Source: Copromyces sp. CBS 386.78 (taxonomy: Eukaryota; Ascomycota; Sordariomycetes; Sordariales; Sordariaceae). From it: a stretch of 64,000 nucleotides of DNA. The stretch spans positions 558,001 through 622,000 of the forward strand of contig MU839079.1 of assembly GCA_030685235.1 (NCBI GenBank), given 5' to 3'. The position numbers were made by a program, and so were the translations under genes. Shown in pieces: positions 1 through 12,745 of this stretch (positions are counted from its first letter, which is position 1; every line of letters starts with the position of its first letter). Below the pieces are notes generated by a model. The model was not told where the DNA came from. It saw only the letters and a list, made by a program, of their open reading frames with translations, and did not search any database.

Positions 1-3000
1 AGAGTTTGGGGGTTCCAGAGCCCCTACATACCTACGAAATGGACCCCCGGATAGAGGGTATAGGTATCGGTTTGTTACACCACAGCACTTTGTTGACGGT
101 CGTCCTCTGATGCCGTATCACCCAGCGGTGAGAACCCTACCAAGCGAGTCCCTGATTTGCAACTCCCTACTGGAATCACTCATTGTATGTATGTCAGAGC
201 CGTCGTCATCTGTGAGCATCAGTCGAAGTTGTTCAAGCATCACAGCCTCAAGAGGGAGATGTTGCTCGACCGACAATCGCTTGTCTATCAAGATTAAAGT
301 TGACGTCCGAGCTGACGGAGATCAGAAAATATGGGATGAACACCCGTCACGTTCCCCGCAGTCTCTCAGTTTCCTTTTTTTCAAACCCCCTTGGTAACGA
401 ACACAAGTTCCCGGAAAGCTCCCCATTCTCGCGTCATCCAATATCAGACAGGCAGGGCGAGCCGGCGAGTGTCAGTACCTTACTCACATCATATGTAAGG
501 ATAAGGAGGTCGGTCGTGAACAAGAGCAAAGCCACACACACGCACGCCCGGCATATCACGGGCCTGGGCCAAGACGCGTCAGGAGTTTCTTGGTGATCTG
601 CCCATCCCTTTTCATCAGTTCCCTTTCCATCGGGACAACATGGGGAAAGACAGCTTGGCATCACGGCACGTATCAGAGTTCACAAAGCTTTTGTACCGTT
701 GCGGCTGGTTCGAGACTTGTGTGAACTCCGGAAAGTTCAAAGTGATTGAAAGCTTCAACAACGCCACGTTATGTACCATGTTTCTACTTGTAACATTGCG
801 AATTAATTACCTAATTTAGCGACGGGAGTTGACATCCAAGACAACAAGCCTCTTTTCGTTTCTCTCTTTCCACATTTTCTCTCTTCATGCCGGTCAGTTC
901 CAGTTCTTCTTGTTGGTTGGAGTCTCGTCTTCAAAAAGTCTTCGTATCATCATCAAAGTCACCGAACCGAAAATTACACATTCTCGAATACGGGATTTGG
1001 TTCTTACACATCGGGGCTGTGTTACCTTAACCAAGTGGTGCTCAGTGGAGCCCGCGACAGAACCACGCAACAAAGGTGGATACCTAGGTAGCCAGCTTTT
1101 CCTGACTGCTTACCTTAGGTCGCCGGCCGAAGTGGACCGGATGGCCCATGTTCTCAAAAGGGCCTTTTCCATCTCTTTTTTTTCTTTACTTTTTTCACCT
1201 CCTCGGCTTTGAGGTTATTCCCATGCTCCTTCGAAGCAGAAAGCCAACAAGAACAAAGTTGGTATCAAGGATTGAACGAGCTGGAGATGAATCTCTTTGT
1301 GCGAATGACTGAAGATTGAAGACGACGCAATGGCACTTCACAGCATCTCCGTGCAGGACATTCAATTATGTACGGTTTCAAGTTAGTGCACGGAGCTTTC
1401 CACATCCCGAAGTCCATGCACTGGTGGTTCTGACGCACCATATCCATTTTTACCTTACCATACACGTATTCCGCAAGCGGCACTTCTGGTGGCACTTGGC
1501 GCCGCGGTTCCGCGTACGCACTGTGCCCGCCCTGTGCCTTGCCTCGAATTGAAGGGCGTTCAGCGCCCAAGAGCTTCGCAGTTGCCAACATCCACTGAAA
1601 GCCTCAATGCAGGGCAGGAAAGCATTTCTATCATCGACAAGGAAACACCCAAGTCCCTTGACGCCTTCATTCTCCCATCATTTTATTGATGGATGCTTTC
1701 ATTATGCCACGTTTTTATGCCATATCCGTAGTTCCCGAGGGTTGGAGTAGGCTGGCCTGCCTACCAAAGGCATGTTCAGCTGTTAAGGCATTTTTTTTAA
1801 AAGCAGTACTTGTAAGGTGGTGTCTGGACTTAACCGGACAGGGTAATGCCTTTCTCCCTTGGGATCGAGGCTCTGTTACGGTGGTTACGGTAATGACTTA
1901 CACCTCCAGACATAGCGATCAAAAGTATCGAGAGCACTTCACTGTGGCTTGATATAGACGACGGGGACTAAACGCACAGAGAAGGAGAGTTTTCCTTTTT
2001 TGATACTTGCAAGGAAAGAAGGATACAGGACGCCTCAAGACCAACGGTTGAAGCCAAAAAGCAAGTAAAGCAACCGCTAACACGAACCAGCCTGGCCACC
2101 GCCCGTTCGTACCTGTATGTTTGTTATATCGACTTCGTAACCAAACCTTGATCATGAATGGTTTGTGGTGGAGGAGTTGTGTGCACAATTCGGGGGAAGC
2201 GCATATCGACCAATCGCCACCTAAGGTACCACAGGAGGCCCAAAGAAAACCGGGGAGAGTCAAGACAGACAGAAAATGGGAAAGAGTCGCCTTCATACGA
2301 ACGGCAGCAGCCCGTCCTTCTGTCACGTTCTGAGGGAAACGAAAGTGCGGAAGGTGCCCTCACGCCATGTTCTGCACGAGATCCCCCCTCGTTTTTGACA
2401 TCGCATGCGTCTCCAACCTATATAGAGGTAAGGAACCAAAATAGACGTCCCGTTCGGCAGTTTCTTTCACCGACAGAACCGACAGCATCAGTTGAATGTT
2501 GGGGACTTGGGATTGAGAGTTTCGCGAACATCAAGTAGGTAAGATAAGGTAGACTTTACTGGAGGTGCAGTGAGATGGCATACGTAAGGTATTGACTTAT
2601 CCGGGCCATATGCAAACTGAAGTCCCATTTTCCCCCTCTTGAGATTCGGGTTTTGGATGTTCTACCTTCCACGCCACTGAGAGAGCCTCCCTCCCTCCCT
2701 CCAAAACCCCAACCCCGAGCAAACGGGGAGAGAAAACAACGCCATTCAGATCCCCGTCATTTCGGGCAACCGATCGCAAAGGGGTGTAGAGAAAAGTCTG
2801 GAGTTCTCTCTTTTTGGACAAGCATTCACTTAGGTATGTAATCTGGCTTGTATTCTGCTTGCTTGTACTTTCTAGCTGTCCTGTACTATTGTTCAGTCGC
2901 TGCATTGCTGTCTCGAACTTTTCCCTTCCTTCCACATTTCGTTCTCTGCCACCATCAATTCGCTTGAAGCCCTGAAAGCGCCTTCCCTTCACCACCCCTT
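1..3000. other. Intergenic, no supported gene
   Basis: No frame here reads like a protein. The open frames are short, low in complexity and overlap on both strands. Several TACCTAGGTA-like hexamer runs occur (for example around 1,080-1,120), as in other gene-free stretches of this window. I see no tRNA or 5S rRNA. A sequence resembling a tRNA T-arm at about 708-718 has no matching A box or cloverleaf. Confidence 0.6.
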
Positions 3001-4764
3001 GCCCCCAGCCGCAGCCCAGGAGCTCCCCAGCAGCCAGGCGCTGGTCTCGCAATTGTCATAGGTTGTCAGGACCCCACGAAGCCTGCTAGAGGGACGGCCT
3101 AACAACGAGCGACACCAAGCCCGATCCACACCAACCGCCAAAGCAAGGTGCAACACCGATCGTCCATCCACCCACGAGCGAGCATCCACCACACAACGAC
3201 GACGCCGACGGACCACGACCGGCATTGCTCGACCATTCCGCACCCAGTCCGCTCGTTAGCACTAGGTACCTTAGCTTCACCACTCCCGGGCGCCATCGTC
3301 ACATCCCATCGCCTCCACTGGCTTCTGATGCTGCTGCTGTTCGGCTGTTAGTGCATCTTCGCACTACACGTTACAGACCTTCATTGTCTACGGCACGGGC
3401 AAACGCGCAGCACGTTTCCGAGCGGCTCGTCAAAACCATTTGGATTTGGGACCAAGATCCAGCTGGCGACCACAAAGCTCGACGCTGGTGAGACCACGAC
3501 GAACGGCTAGAACAAAGGCTGCCACACCGTACACTACATTGCTTCCCCCATTCTCCCCGCTACGAAACTAGGCACATATACACACGCTCGCTCCACGCGG
3601 AATACAAGTCGAACGAGGGCACATCGAAACCGTCGAACCGTCAGTCGTCTCGCCCTGTCCAGGTTGAGCTTGCTCTTCAATACCGTGGCCGTAGCCGTGG
3701 CTCATTGCCCTCGACCCCACTCCCATCTCTGTCTTGTCACAGTGAGCAACCACAATTCGCCGTGTTCCATTTCGGATTTCAGCCACATCACTGCTCTTCT
3801 CGACCGAACCCCTCCGATCCAAATCTCAAGGGTCCCCAGACCGGAGTTCAGAACATCTTCTGTCGCCTCGTCGTCGCTCTACAAAGTACATACAATACAC
3901 ATTTTATCGCTGCCAAGGCGTCACGCTCGTTTTAGTCTACCCGGCCGACGCTACCTGGAGCCGCTAGAAAACGGCCTTGTTTAGCACTGCCCAGCGCCCA
4001 GGATCGCCTAATCGCTAATCCCCAGGCACAACCGCGACTGTCCCTAGTATATTGCTGCTTTTCGCCTTCTGCTGTTGGCTCACTGCTGTCATTGCTGTGT
4101 GCTGTCACTATCACTGCTGCTGCTGCCCCTGCTGTCGCTGACTGCTGTTGCCGCCGCTGCGTTGTCACGACTGTCCCTGTCAAGCTGGGTGACGCTGTCT
4201 CGCTCGCTCGCTCGAGGCGCGTCGTTGAGAGGAGTCCATACAGTATCCTCGCATAGTTAAGGACCACGACAACAAGAGACAAACAAGAAGCGAATTCGAA
4301 GCGAAGCGAGCCGTGCTCGAGATTAAGAGGTTTCGCAAACTTTGAGAAGAATAACGAGACCGCCTACCGCGGAAGAAGCGATACCATACAAGCGAACAAC
4401 AAGAGACATCGGAGAAAATAAGAAGAAAAAGACAAAGATACCGGAGGAACAAGTCCACGGTCCCCCTCGATTTGAAATTGGGATTACGAAAAGAGGAAAA
4501 GAAAAAGAAAAAAGAAGAAAGGATAGACAGACGCAGCTTCATCCATCCCACGCACACCGAGCCCACAGAGGTAATCAAGCGACAGGGGACTTGGTCTTGG
4601 TCGCGCTGGTGGAACAGGCCTTGGTTTGGTTAGACAGATTTTCAAGTTGGTCTTGATTCTGCCAGTCCTTCCTCTTTTCGGTTGAGCGCTTCCACCAAAA
4701 GAAGGCTGCCGCTGTTGCAGCTTCGAAACCTGAACAGCCCACCACCCCGGTTTGGGACTCCGCA
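3001..4764 (+). promoter_or_regulatory. Probable promoter and long 5' leader of the ketopantoate-reductase-like gene
   Basis: This stretch is CA/CT-rich from about 3,150 to 4,250, with CTG-type triplet repeats around 4,075-4,160. It then turns GA-rich from about 4,270 to 4,540. Such strand-asymmetric composition is usual for long 5' leaders in Neurospora-like fungi. Frames in it (for example 4,342-4,656) lack an ATG start or look like random low-complexity peptide. The exact transcription start cannot be seen from sequence. Confidence 0.4.
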
Positions 4765-7700
4765 ATGGCACCCATGACGCCCCGACTCAAGATCCTGTCA
4801 GGTGAGTCGCCAGTTCATATTCAGCACTGTTTGGATGGATACCGTTTGGATACCACGTCGATAACAGGTTCAGGTACTGGGCCTGTACAGGCCTTGGAAG
4901 AAAAAAAGCTGCTTGGATGGAGACGGGCATGGAGTCGAGTCGTTTCGGCGCCGGCTCTCTGCCTTGACTTCAATCAGCAGTCAGCAACGAGTGTTCCTTG
5001 TCATCTTCACCCATGTACCAGTTCCCAAGCTCTCCGCTCTCCTGTCCATGCTATCCATTGTACCCGCTACTTCACCTCACGCTAGTGCTACACCAGCTTT
5101 CCGGGACCAGCCAGTCTTGACACAGAAAGAAAGTGGGCTACGCTATCCTATCCATCCATACCACACACACGCTATTATCTCTTTGACGGCCCTCCCCTCG
5201 TCCAACTTCTTTTTCCCACTTCCGAGACCTGAAGAAACTTTGCTTGACTGACCCTGCCGTCACCACCACACTCGTTTTTTTTTCTACTTTGATTATTATT
5301 ATTTTGGGAACAGCTGCTGCGCTTGCGGTTCACAAACACGCGCAAACCAGACATGGAGGAGAGTAATGAGCTGATGAATGTGGTTACAGTGGGCGGGAAT
5401 TCGGTTTCTGCCTTCCTGTCGTGGCGCCTCCAAGCAACAAATGCCTGCGACGTCACTCTAGTATGGAAGACCGGCTACGAGCACGTTGCGCAATACGGAA
5501 TCTCCTTCAAGTACGCTGACAATTCGCAATTCGAATCCTCGTCTCCCGGGCGCAAAAGAGTCGCAAAAACTCTAGTCCCCACGCATCCGGATACCAATGC
5601 TGACATGATGTTGCTGGGTCTAGGTCTCCGGTCTATGGCAATGAGCGCTTCAAGCCTCGTCATGGTAAGCCATTATCCTCCATTCTCTCGTGTTCTCCAG
5701 GACTATTTACCCCTGCGTGAATGCGCTCGACCTTTGGACGTCGTGCTGATCCGTGATGCTATGACGCAGTTGTCCGGGCACCCGAAGAGGCTGCCACCCG
5801 CAGAGAGGGCGGCGCATTCGACTATGTCATCCTCTGTATAAAGGCCCTTCCCGATGTTTACGACCTGGCGTCCGTGATCGATTCCGTCGTCACTCCGCAG
5901 CATACTTGCATCCTTGTTAATACCACACACTCGCTCGGCCTCGAATCAGCTATCGAAGAACGATTCCCCACTAATGTAGTCCTTTCGCTGGTCTGCGGCG
6001 CCGAGCTCACTCAGCTCGGAGGAAGCGAATTCGAGCACAAGGGCTCAACAGAAGTCTGGGTTGGCGCCGCAAACAAGAACTCCAACATTCCGACTTCGAT
6101 TCAGGAAGATATGGCGCAGGCACTGGCTATGACCCTCAGCACTGGTCAGGTCGACTGTAAGGTCTCGAGTAACATTCGGCAACAGCAGTTCGAAAGAGTT
6201 ATTGGGTATGTTGTTCACCGTTGGGACAGTCGGGTCCGGGGCAAGATGCTAACCAAGTCGCAGCCCCATCGCGTTCCATCCTCTTACAGTGCTCTTCGAA
6301 ACCCCCAACCATGGCCAGCTCCTCGATAAGGTGGGCGTGGCCAAGCTGATATCAGATGTCATTGATGAGCTATTAGCCGTGGCCGACGCACAAGGCTGCA
6401 AGTTCCCGCCCGACTTCAAGCAAAACACATTTGATGAATTCGCGAGGACGACGACGGAGAATATGATGTGGCAAGATTACGTTGCGAGACGCCCAATGGA
6501 GGTTGAAACATATCTCGGCTCGCCTATCAGGTTAGCCCAAGAAGTTGGGGTACCAGTTCCACGAATCGAGACGCTCTACGCCCTTCTTCACAATGCCAAC
6601 ATAGCCAACCGCAACAAGCCCAAGGCCGACGCTCTGGCTCCGCCTCTACAGCCAGGGTCGCCTTCTGCTAGTCCTCTGCCCCGGGGAACGCCAGGTACTC
6701 CACGTGCAAATGGCGTGGCAAACGGAAACGGGATGCCACGGATGCGCCCTAGGGGCTCTTCGCAGTTGGGACCTGCACCACCCGGCATGCGCAGGCCTAC
6801 TCTGAACGGCGGCGGACCGCCACCCAACGGATACCCCAGGCCACCAACCAGTGGAAGCCGACAGCCATCGAGGAGGGGGTCGATGGAAGGAGCTGATTTG
6901 GAAGAGTTTAGCCATTTGGTTCTTTACGACGACATTCCAGAAGGTGGCGAGGGCGGTTACTCACCGCATGATCTTGCTTTGCGAGAAAGAGAGTTGCAAC
7001 TGCGGCAACGAGAGCTCGCCTTGAGGGAGCAGGAGATAAGGCTAAGGCGTGCTGCTGCTGCTGGTGGTCCCCCGCCAGGATCCAGAAGGGGCCCTCCATC
7101 GAGGTACAACGGCGGTTTTGACGATGACGACGACGATGACGACGATTACTACGACCCGGCTTCTGCGCCTCCCGTGCCAATGATCGATCCCGACAACTTT
7201 GACATGATGAGCGTCACTTCCAAGAAGACCCGGAAAGCGCCCAACGATCATCAACAATTGCGCAAGAACCCCGAGCCCAATGCGCCTGCTTCCCGGAGTA
7301 GGTTTAGGCCGAAGTTTGGGCGGAACCGATCGAGCCATATAGTTGCCGAGATTCCGGGGTTGCACGACAACATCTTGGACGACCCCTTAATGAGCTTCAC
7401 CTCGAATCGGTATGGCAATGTGGACCGGGGAGCTATACACATGGAATCGAGGACAAACTCTTTGACGGCCGCCCGTCTGGATGAGCTGCAGTACACTCAG
7501 GGCCCTCCGCCGCACGGAGGCATGCCGAGGCGCGCCAGTCAATCACCAGGGAACCCATACAGCCCGTCTATGAGAGGCGGTAGCGGTCGCCCTTCCCCAC
7601 CAAACGGATACAGCGCGCCGTACATGAACGGCGGCGGGCGACCGTCGCCTCCGGAAGGGATGAGGCAACCCATGCCCCGTTACCCTCCCGGACACGGAAA

Positions 7701-7914
7701 CGCGGTCGTGCCGCAGCAGGTGGAACAGCATGCCGGGGTGAGCGCCCTCCAACCACCAGAGACCATGATGTCCAAAAATGTTCGAAGTCTGACTGGTAGT
7801 GCAAGCGCCAGCGCGGCGAGTGGTGATTCTACGCATCAGCTGGAGTCATCGGAACCCTCGGCACATAGCAGCCAGAGTAGCCTAGGACCTCGTCCGCCCA
7901 TTGGAGTGCGTTAA
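4765..7914 (+). CDS. Ketopantoate reductase-like protein (Mug72/ApbA-PanE type) with long disordered tail
   Basis: Proposed exons are 4765-4801, 5390-5510, 5624-5664, 5770-6205 and 6264-7914, giving 761 residues. Joining the small first exon across a 588-nt intron gives an N-terminus reading MAPMTPRLKILS followed by VGGNSVSAFLSWRLQ, the form expected for fungal members of this family. An alternative ATG at 5353 is in the same frame and gives the same length. Residues about 8-130 form the NADP-binding Rossmann part, with GGNSVS where a GxGxxG loop is usual. Residues about 212-326 match the C-terminal ketopantoate reductase domain. The remaining 430 residues look disordered: Pro/Gly-rich, a charged LRERELQLRQRE helix near 450-470, and an Asp run near 497. 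In bacteria the fold reduces ketopantoate. The altered glycine loop and long tail make a catalytic role here uncertain. Confidence 0.75.
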
Positions 7915-9862
7915 GCACAAAACGGGACAACGGAGTTTGGTTTTTGGAACGAGTCTTTTTGGCGTGTGTGAACGACCGGTGGTGGAAAGAAGCGTTTGTC
8001 ATTTATAAACGAACTCGCTACTACTCCTTTTTTCTCCCTCCCGAATCATTATCAACTTCTCATCAGGCAACACATATTTCAGCCCCTACCTATCGATATC
8101 TCCCCTTTTTGCACAGCAGTCGAAGACGGATGGAAGAATGAGAAGACGAAGAAGAAGAAGCAGAAGAGAAGGCGGATGAAGCATTCATTCAGTTTACTTA
8201 ATGTTACGTATTGGCTGGGTTGGTTGGGGGAACACAAGACACTATTTGGGTAGAAGAAAAGGCGTGTGTGCCGCGTGTGTGCGATGAAAGAATAGGACGG
8301 GACGGGACGTGTGAAAGATAAGATCATTATGGACTATGGCAGGCGGCGGTTATTCAATACCTTTTTTTTTTTTTTTTTTTTTTTCTCTTTTTTCTTCTGT
8401 TAAAACCAATCGATCGAACGAGCTGAACTGGACAAACAAACGAGACGAGACGTACGAGATGCGAATAAAATAAGCAGTTATCCTACCTACTTACCTGTTC
8501 TACGGTTTCGCCGTTTTCCCTTTCCATACGCACCGTCACAGACACATACGGCAGCACGTCAACACATACGCAAAATAAACGATGGAGGCTGAGGATGTGA
8601 TGGAGGGAGTCAGAGGAGGACGATGTCGGATGAAAGTGGATGGAGGAATGACATGGCGGAAAATTAGAGATGGGTGGACTGATCAGAGAGTCGTTCACAA
8701 GTGGTCCAGGACTCAACGACATATGTTCTTGTTTGCTTACTTTTCCTTTGTTTCATTTTTCCTTTTCCTCATCGAGCGTCTCGAGAGTGGCTTTTTGTTT
8801 AGCTTTATAAGAGTGATGGAATGAGAGACTGTACATAGAACATTGGCGGACACAGAACCTTCTTATCCTAATGATAGTTTCTTAACTTCCACCTTATCTC
8901 CTCACCTTGCCTCGCTTCACACTACTTGAGGTGAACCGGACTTGGCTGCCCTTATGGTTGTCGTTAGGGCCGGGCACGAGTTATACATAGACACAGATAC
9001 AGTTGAACATGACACCTTTCCTCATGATCTTTTGGACTTTCCTGCAGCAGGTGGTATCATCGTCCACTGACGATCCTTTCTGAGGCAAGGAGTAGAAATC
9101 TGACGACACCTTAGACCATGGTCAGCCTCGAGTTCGTCTTGTCTTCTTCATCTTGCATTTTTGGTGCACGGCGTCTCACCCGGCAGCCGGGAGCTCGGGA
9201 AGGAGAGCACGGGAGGATACGAGATGGCTTGAGAGCAAGCCCGTGTCCTGGATGCTCAGCGGATGAGGTGCTTCCCGTTGCAGCTCGTAAATGCAGGGCC
9301 CGTTCATCTCTTTTCTTTCTAACAGAGCACAGTTCATAGTCCGGGACTTGTTCAAGGGTGTTTTTGCAGAGACAATGACCTGAGATATGTCGGATGAGGT
9401 TCCCTAGTATGTACCCTGCCCGTGGTCCCGTCATGCTTCGAAGACTGGTAAGTACTGAACGGTTAGGGTCATAGGGTGACATGTAGAAATTGTTAGTGCA
9501 TGCGTGCAGCCACTGTTTTTCAGCGGAAATAGCGGTAACAATCAGCCCCGCCGCCAGAAGCTTACGGCCACCTTTAGTGACCACGCTGTGCGCTACAGCG
9601 TCGAGGTTTACATCCGCAGCGCACAGTAGGCGACCACACTAACACTTCCCATCGCCTCCACGCGCCTGGCGCTTTGACGACTTTCAAGACCACAAACATC
9701 ATCAAAACAACAACAAAACAAACCAAACACTTACGAGACACTCAACAAGCATTTCGCCAATAAGTGGCTTGAATTTTATCAAGCACATCAGCTCACCAAA
9801 TAAATCATTCGAAAACCCAATACTGCACTTTTGAGGATTCACGCAGTCTGAGCACCACAGCA
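7915..9862. other. 3' region and intergenic spacer
   Basis: This covers the 3' end of the preceding gene and the promoter of the Hsk3 gene. It holds a 23-nt T run at 8362-8384. The longest frame (9111-9584, minus strand) has no family resemblance. The 200 bases before 9863 are rich in CA and AAC, like a fungal 5' leader. Confidence 0.55.
8362..8384. repeat. Poly-T tract (23 nt)
   Basis: An uninterrupted run of T about 450 bases after the stop codon of the ketopantoate-reductase-like gene. It could lie in its 3' UTR or just beyond. Such tracts are prone to slippage in sequencing and replication. Confidence 0.9.
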
Positions 9863-10560
9863 ATGGCAAGCCACCGCAACACCATCTTCGGCACGCAAAT
9901 CAGCAGCGGAGCCGGGGCCGGGCATGGTGGTGGTAACGGTGGTGGTGGCTACGGCGGAGGAAGACAATCCATTGCTCCCGGCGCTTCGTCGACTTCAGGA
10001 CAGAGCGGTGCGGCGGTTAAGGCTAGGCAGATTGTATGTTTCTTTTCTTTTCTTTTCTTCCATTCTCTGATTGTTACAAGAGTAATTCGGGCACGCCTTC
10101 AAAAGACCAACCCAGGCAGGCATCTTAGATATGGCCTGATTGTGAAAGATATTCCTCCCATGATCCCTCATATCGCCATACCGACTACTAGATGGTTTTC
10201 AAAAGAATCATGTGCTAACGAAGAATTGACTTACAGTCCCAACTCCACGCCCAACTAACTCAACTATCCAACAACCTCGCCGACACAGAAAACCTCTTGC
10301 GCATGACCAGTGTGCAAGCGGAGTGCATGAGGGGGCTGGGGAGCTGGCATGGTGGATTGTAAGTCTTCCTTCTACCTATCCATCACCTAATCTACCTGTC
10401 TAGCTTGGACTGACACGGCAATTCAATGCTTAGGTTCATGGCAGCGAGTAAAGTACTGGGAGAGGAAAGTGTTCAGAGTGTGCAGGCTCAGCAGGTACAG
10501 GTTGACCAGCAGCAGCAGGGTGGTGGTCAAGGTGGGCAGGGGGGGCAGCAGCAGAGGTGA
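9863..10560 (+). CDS. hsk3: DASH/Dam1 complex subunit Hsk3
   Basis: Exons 9863-10033, 10237-10358 and 10434-10560 encode 139 residues. Hsk3 is a very small subunit of the fungal DASH (Dam1) complex, which couples kinetochores to spindle microtubules. The core is residues about 58-112: a short helical segment with QLTQLSNNLADTENLLRMT, then a small domain ending FMAASKVLGEES. This is the conserved Hsk3 signature. It is flanked by a Gly/Ser-rich head and a Gln/Gly-rich tail, so the protein is longer than the yeast form. Introns are 203 nt (CT-rich) and 75 nt with good GTATGT and GTAAGT donors. The start context is CAGCAATGG. The next gene, for an RNase P subunit, converges on it. Confidence 0.85.
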
Positions 10561-11325
10561 GGATGCAGGAGGTGATTGAAGGATGTTGTGATGGTCAAGT
10601 TGGACTATGGAAGCATCTGGTTTGGCACAGCGAGTATATCTACTTGTGGGAGCAAGCGAGAGAAAGCGATGGGAAGAGGCTAGACCAAACACACACAAAG
10701 ATAGGCGAGTTGCATGCAGCAGAGCATGGAATGATACCAGGTCATGTTCACGGATAATCAGGGTTTGAACTTGAAGATGTGTGGAAGGGCTGGACCTCCT
10801 GATGTTATTCTGTATTTTGTTTGGAGCCTTCGCGGCTTCTACCGATGTACCCATGTTTGAGCGACGGGGTTCGGTGTCACGACTTCCTCGGTCGTCCTTC
10901 GCCAGCGGGTCGCAGCTATCTGGACCGGATATTTTGCTCGTGGTGACCTTGGGCCTGGAGAGACCGCTCGTCCCAAGAAACGGCCCCTCGCCTAGCTACT
11001 GGTCTCGAGATCTCGGGCAAGTCATGACATGGCTATCGTCCATATGTTTCCGTATAACTCCCGCATCGGCCATGTCATCGGGGCCGACTACCTATCCTAA
11101 TACATCCAGAGCCCGAATGGACATGGCCAACATGCCCACCTTTGTCCAGGCTATGGAAACCTCTCAGAGACATGGCGTGCTTCTTCGAACAGGAATGCGG
11201 CTCGTTGGCACTTCCTTGCCGGGACTGTCTAGTCAGTCCAGGCGCATGCTCGGCGTGCCCTTCGGACACAAGTTTGGGTGCAGGCGCTTCCCTCATTTCA
11301 GAGCGCCTTCCAGCCTCGACCTTCT
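10561..11325. other. Convergent 3' intergenic region (Hsk3 / Rpr2)
   Basis: This separates two genes that transcribe toward each other. The open frame at 10781-11362 has no recognisable domain and runs into the antisense of the Rpr2 coding region, so I do not call it a gene. Confidence 0.5.
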
Positions 11326-11940
11326 TCAGCCTTTCTGTTCCCGTACTTCCACCTCCACTTGACCCTGATGCTCTTTCTGCTCCTGCTTCTGCTTCTGCCC
11401 GTGATTCTGCCCCTTCCCCTTCCCCTTCCTACCGGAAGGAGCATCGACTTCCATAGCATCCCAACCAGTCGCCTCTTCTCCCATCACTCCCCGCTCCGTC
11501 TTCCTCTTCGTCCTCTTCGCCTCAATGGGATACCTCCTCTCCTTCTGGCACGCATGACACCTCCTTACCATAACATCCGCCCACGGCTTGCGCCCGCCCT
11601 TACTCCTGTTCTCAATAGATGTGGTACATGTTGACCCGTCAATGAGAACGGAGTCGCAGTACTTGCAGATGGTCCGTTTGACGGCAGGGCTGAGACGGAT
11701 TCGGGTCTTGAGAGACACGGAGCGGAGGTCGGTGGCCAGACGGCGGGACATGCCTTCTAGCGTCCTTTTTGGTGTTGGGACATGGGGGGGCAAGGCTGAG
11801 GATGATCCGGAAAGCTGGAGTGATTGCTCTGAATGGGCCTGCTGAGATAGAAAAACGGCGGCTTGCTGGAGGAAGGAGACGCGGGAGTAGATTGCCCTGT
11901 TTTGGACCCCGCCGTTGTTTTTACCGCCGGCTTTGGCCAT
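11326..11940 (-). CDS. rpr2: RNase P/MRP subunit, Rpr2/Rpp21/Snm1 family
   Basis: A single exon of 204 residues read on the minus strand from the ATG at 11938-11940 to the stop at 11326-11328. The family is the zinc-ribbon protein of ribonuclease P (tRNA 5' maturation) and, in some members, RNase MRP (rRNA processing); it is nuclear. The N-terminal helical part (residues about 14-40, NRAIYSRVSFLQQAAVFL) and the central RRLATDLRSVSLKTRIRLSP segment are conserved. The zinc ribbon uses Cys92/Cys95 (CKYC) and Cys128/Cys131 (CHAC). The C-terminal 65 residues are Lys/Gln-rich and basic, suited to RNA contact. The open frame extends upstream to 12345, but that part is low-complexity and reads into the divergent promoter, so I start at the methionine before the conserved block. 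Confidence 0.88.
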   Translation of the reverse strand: MAKAGGKNNGGVQNRAIYSRVSFLQQAAVFLSQQAHSEQSLQLSGSSSALPPHVPTPKRTLEGMSRRLATDLRSVSLKTRIRLSPAVKRTICKYCDSVLIDGSTCTTSIENRSKGGRKPWADVMVRRCHACQKERRYPIEAKRTKRKTERGVMGEEATGWDAMEVDAPSGRKGKGKGQNHGQKQKQEQKEHQGQVEVEVREQKG

Positions 11941-12745
11941 ATTGGTGGTCCGTGTCTTGTTTTTCTTGTTTGTTATTGTCTTGCGTGTAATTTTGGTTGA
12001 TTTTATTAAGTGCTGGTTTTGTCTCCATTCACTGCTTGTGAGACATAGAATTGCCCGTTTGTTCTTTGTCGTTTGCAATTGGTGCCAAGACTGGCATGCA
12101 GATGGGCATTCAGTGAATGAGTGCGGCGCTGCAAGGGAGTGAAGGTCCGTCCAGAAAGGCTCCAAGGGGGTCAGTGCGTCATGGACCGGGAGAGCAGCTG
12201 GCATGACGCCAACATGGATGCTCAGCCACAGTTGCCTCATGATACAAGGCGACCTGCCAGCTGGCGCCCTCCTGAAACCTTGAAGAGCTTGGGCCTTTTG
12301 GAACTGCAACAGCGGGCGGCCACGCCTGCGCCTCGTCCAGGTCACGCCAAGTCACGGGCGGGCCACAGCTTGGTGGTGGTGGTACGGCGGGTGCGTGACT
12401 GGAGGAGCGAACCTGAGCCTGCTGCTTTATTTTGGACCTGGTTGCGTCGCCCTTCCCCCTCCGACTTTTCAACATCTTCCAACTTCCATCAGCGCGTCGC
12501 CTCTTCCTTCTCTCCACTTCATCTCCGCAGCATCACGTAGCCTTCTGCCTCGACTGGTCTGCGCAACCCCATTCGACTCCAGCAAATTCCCACTTTCTTT
12601 TGACCGGATTTCTATTCTCCAGCTTTCTGTTGTCGCCTTTGTCGTCGTCGTCGCCGTCGTCGTCGCAGCCGCATTCCAGCTACGACACGTCTATCACTAA
12701 TTAATCAAACCACCACTCACCACCACCACCACACCAACCGCCAAT
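11941..12745. promoter_or_regulatory. Divergent promoter region, rpr2 / sub2
   Basis: About 0.8 kb separates two start codons pointing outward. The half nearer sub2 is CT-rich and ends in CACCACCA runs, like a fungal 5' leader, with a GTC triplet repeat at 12641-12668. No clear TATA element is visible for either gene. Confidence 0.5.
12641..12668. repeat. (GTC)n triplet repeat
   Basis: An imperfect run of GTC/CGC triplets inside the presumed 5' leader of the sub2 gene. Confidence 0.85.

Noticed and set aside
700..780. Possible tRNA T-arm (GGTTCGAGAC)
   Set aside because: No matching A box, acceptor stem or anticodon arm around it.
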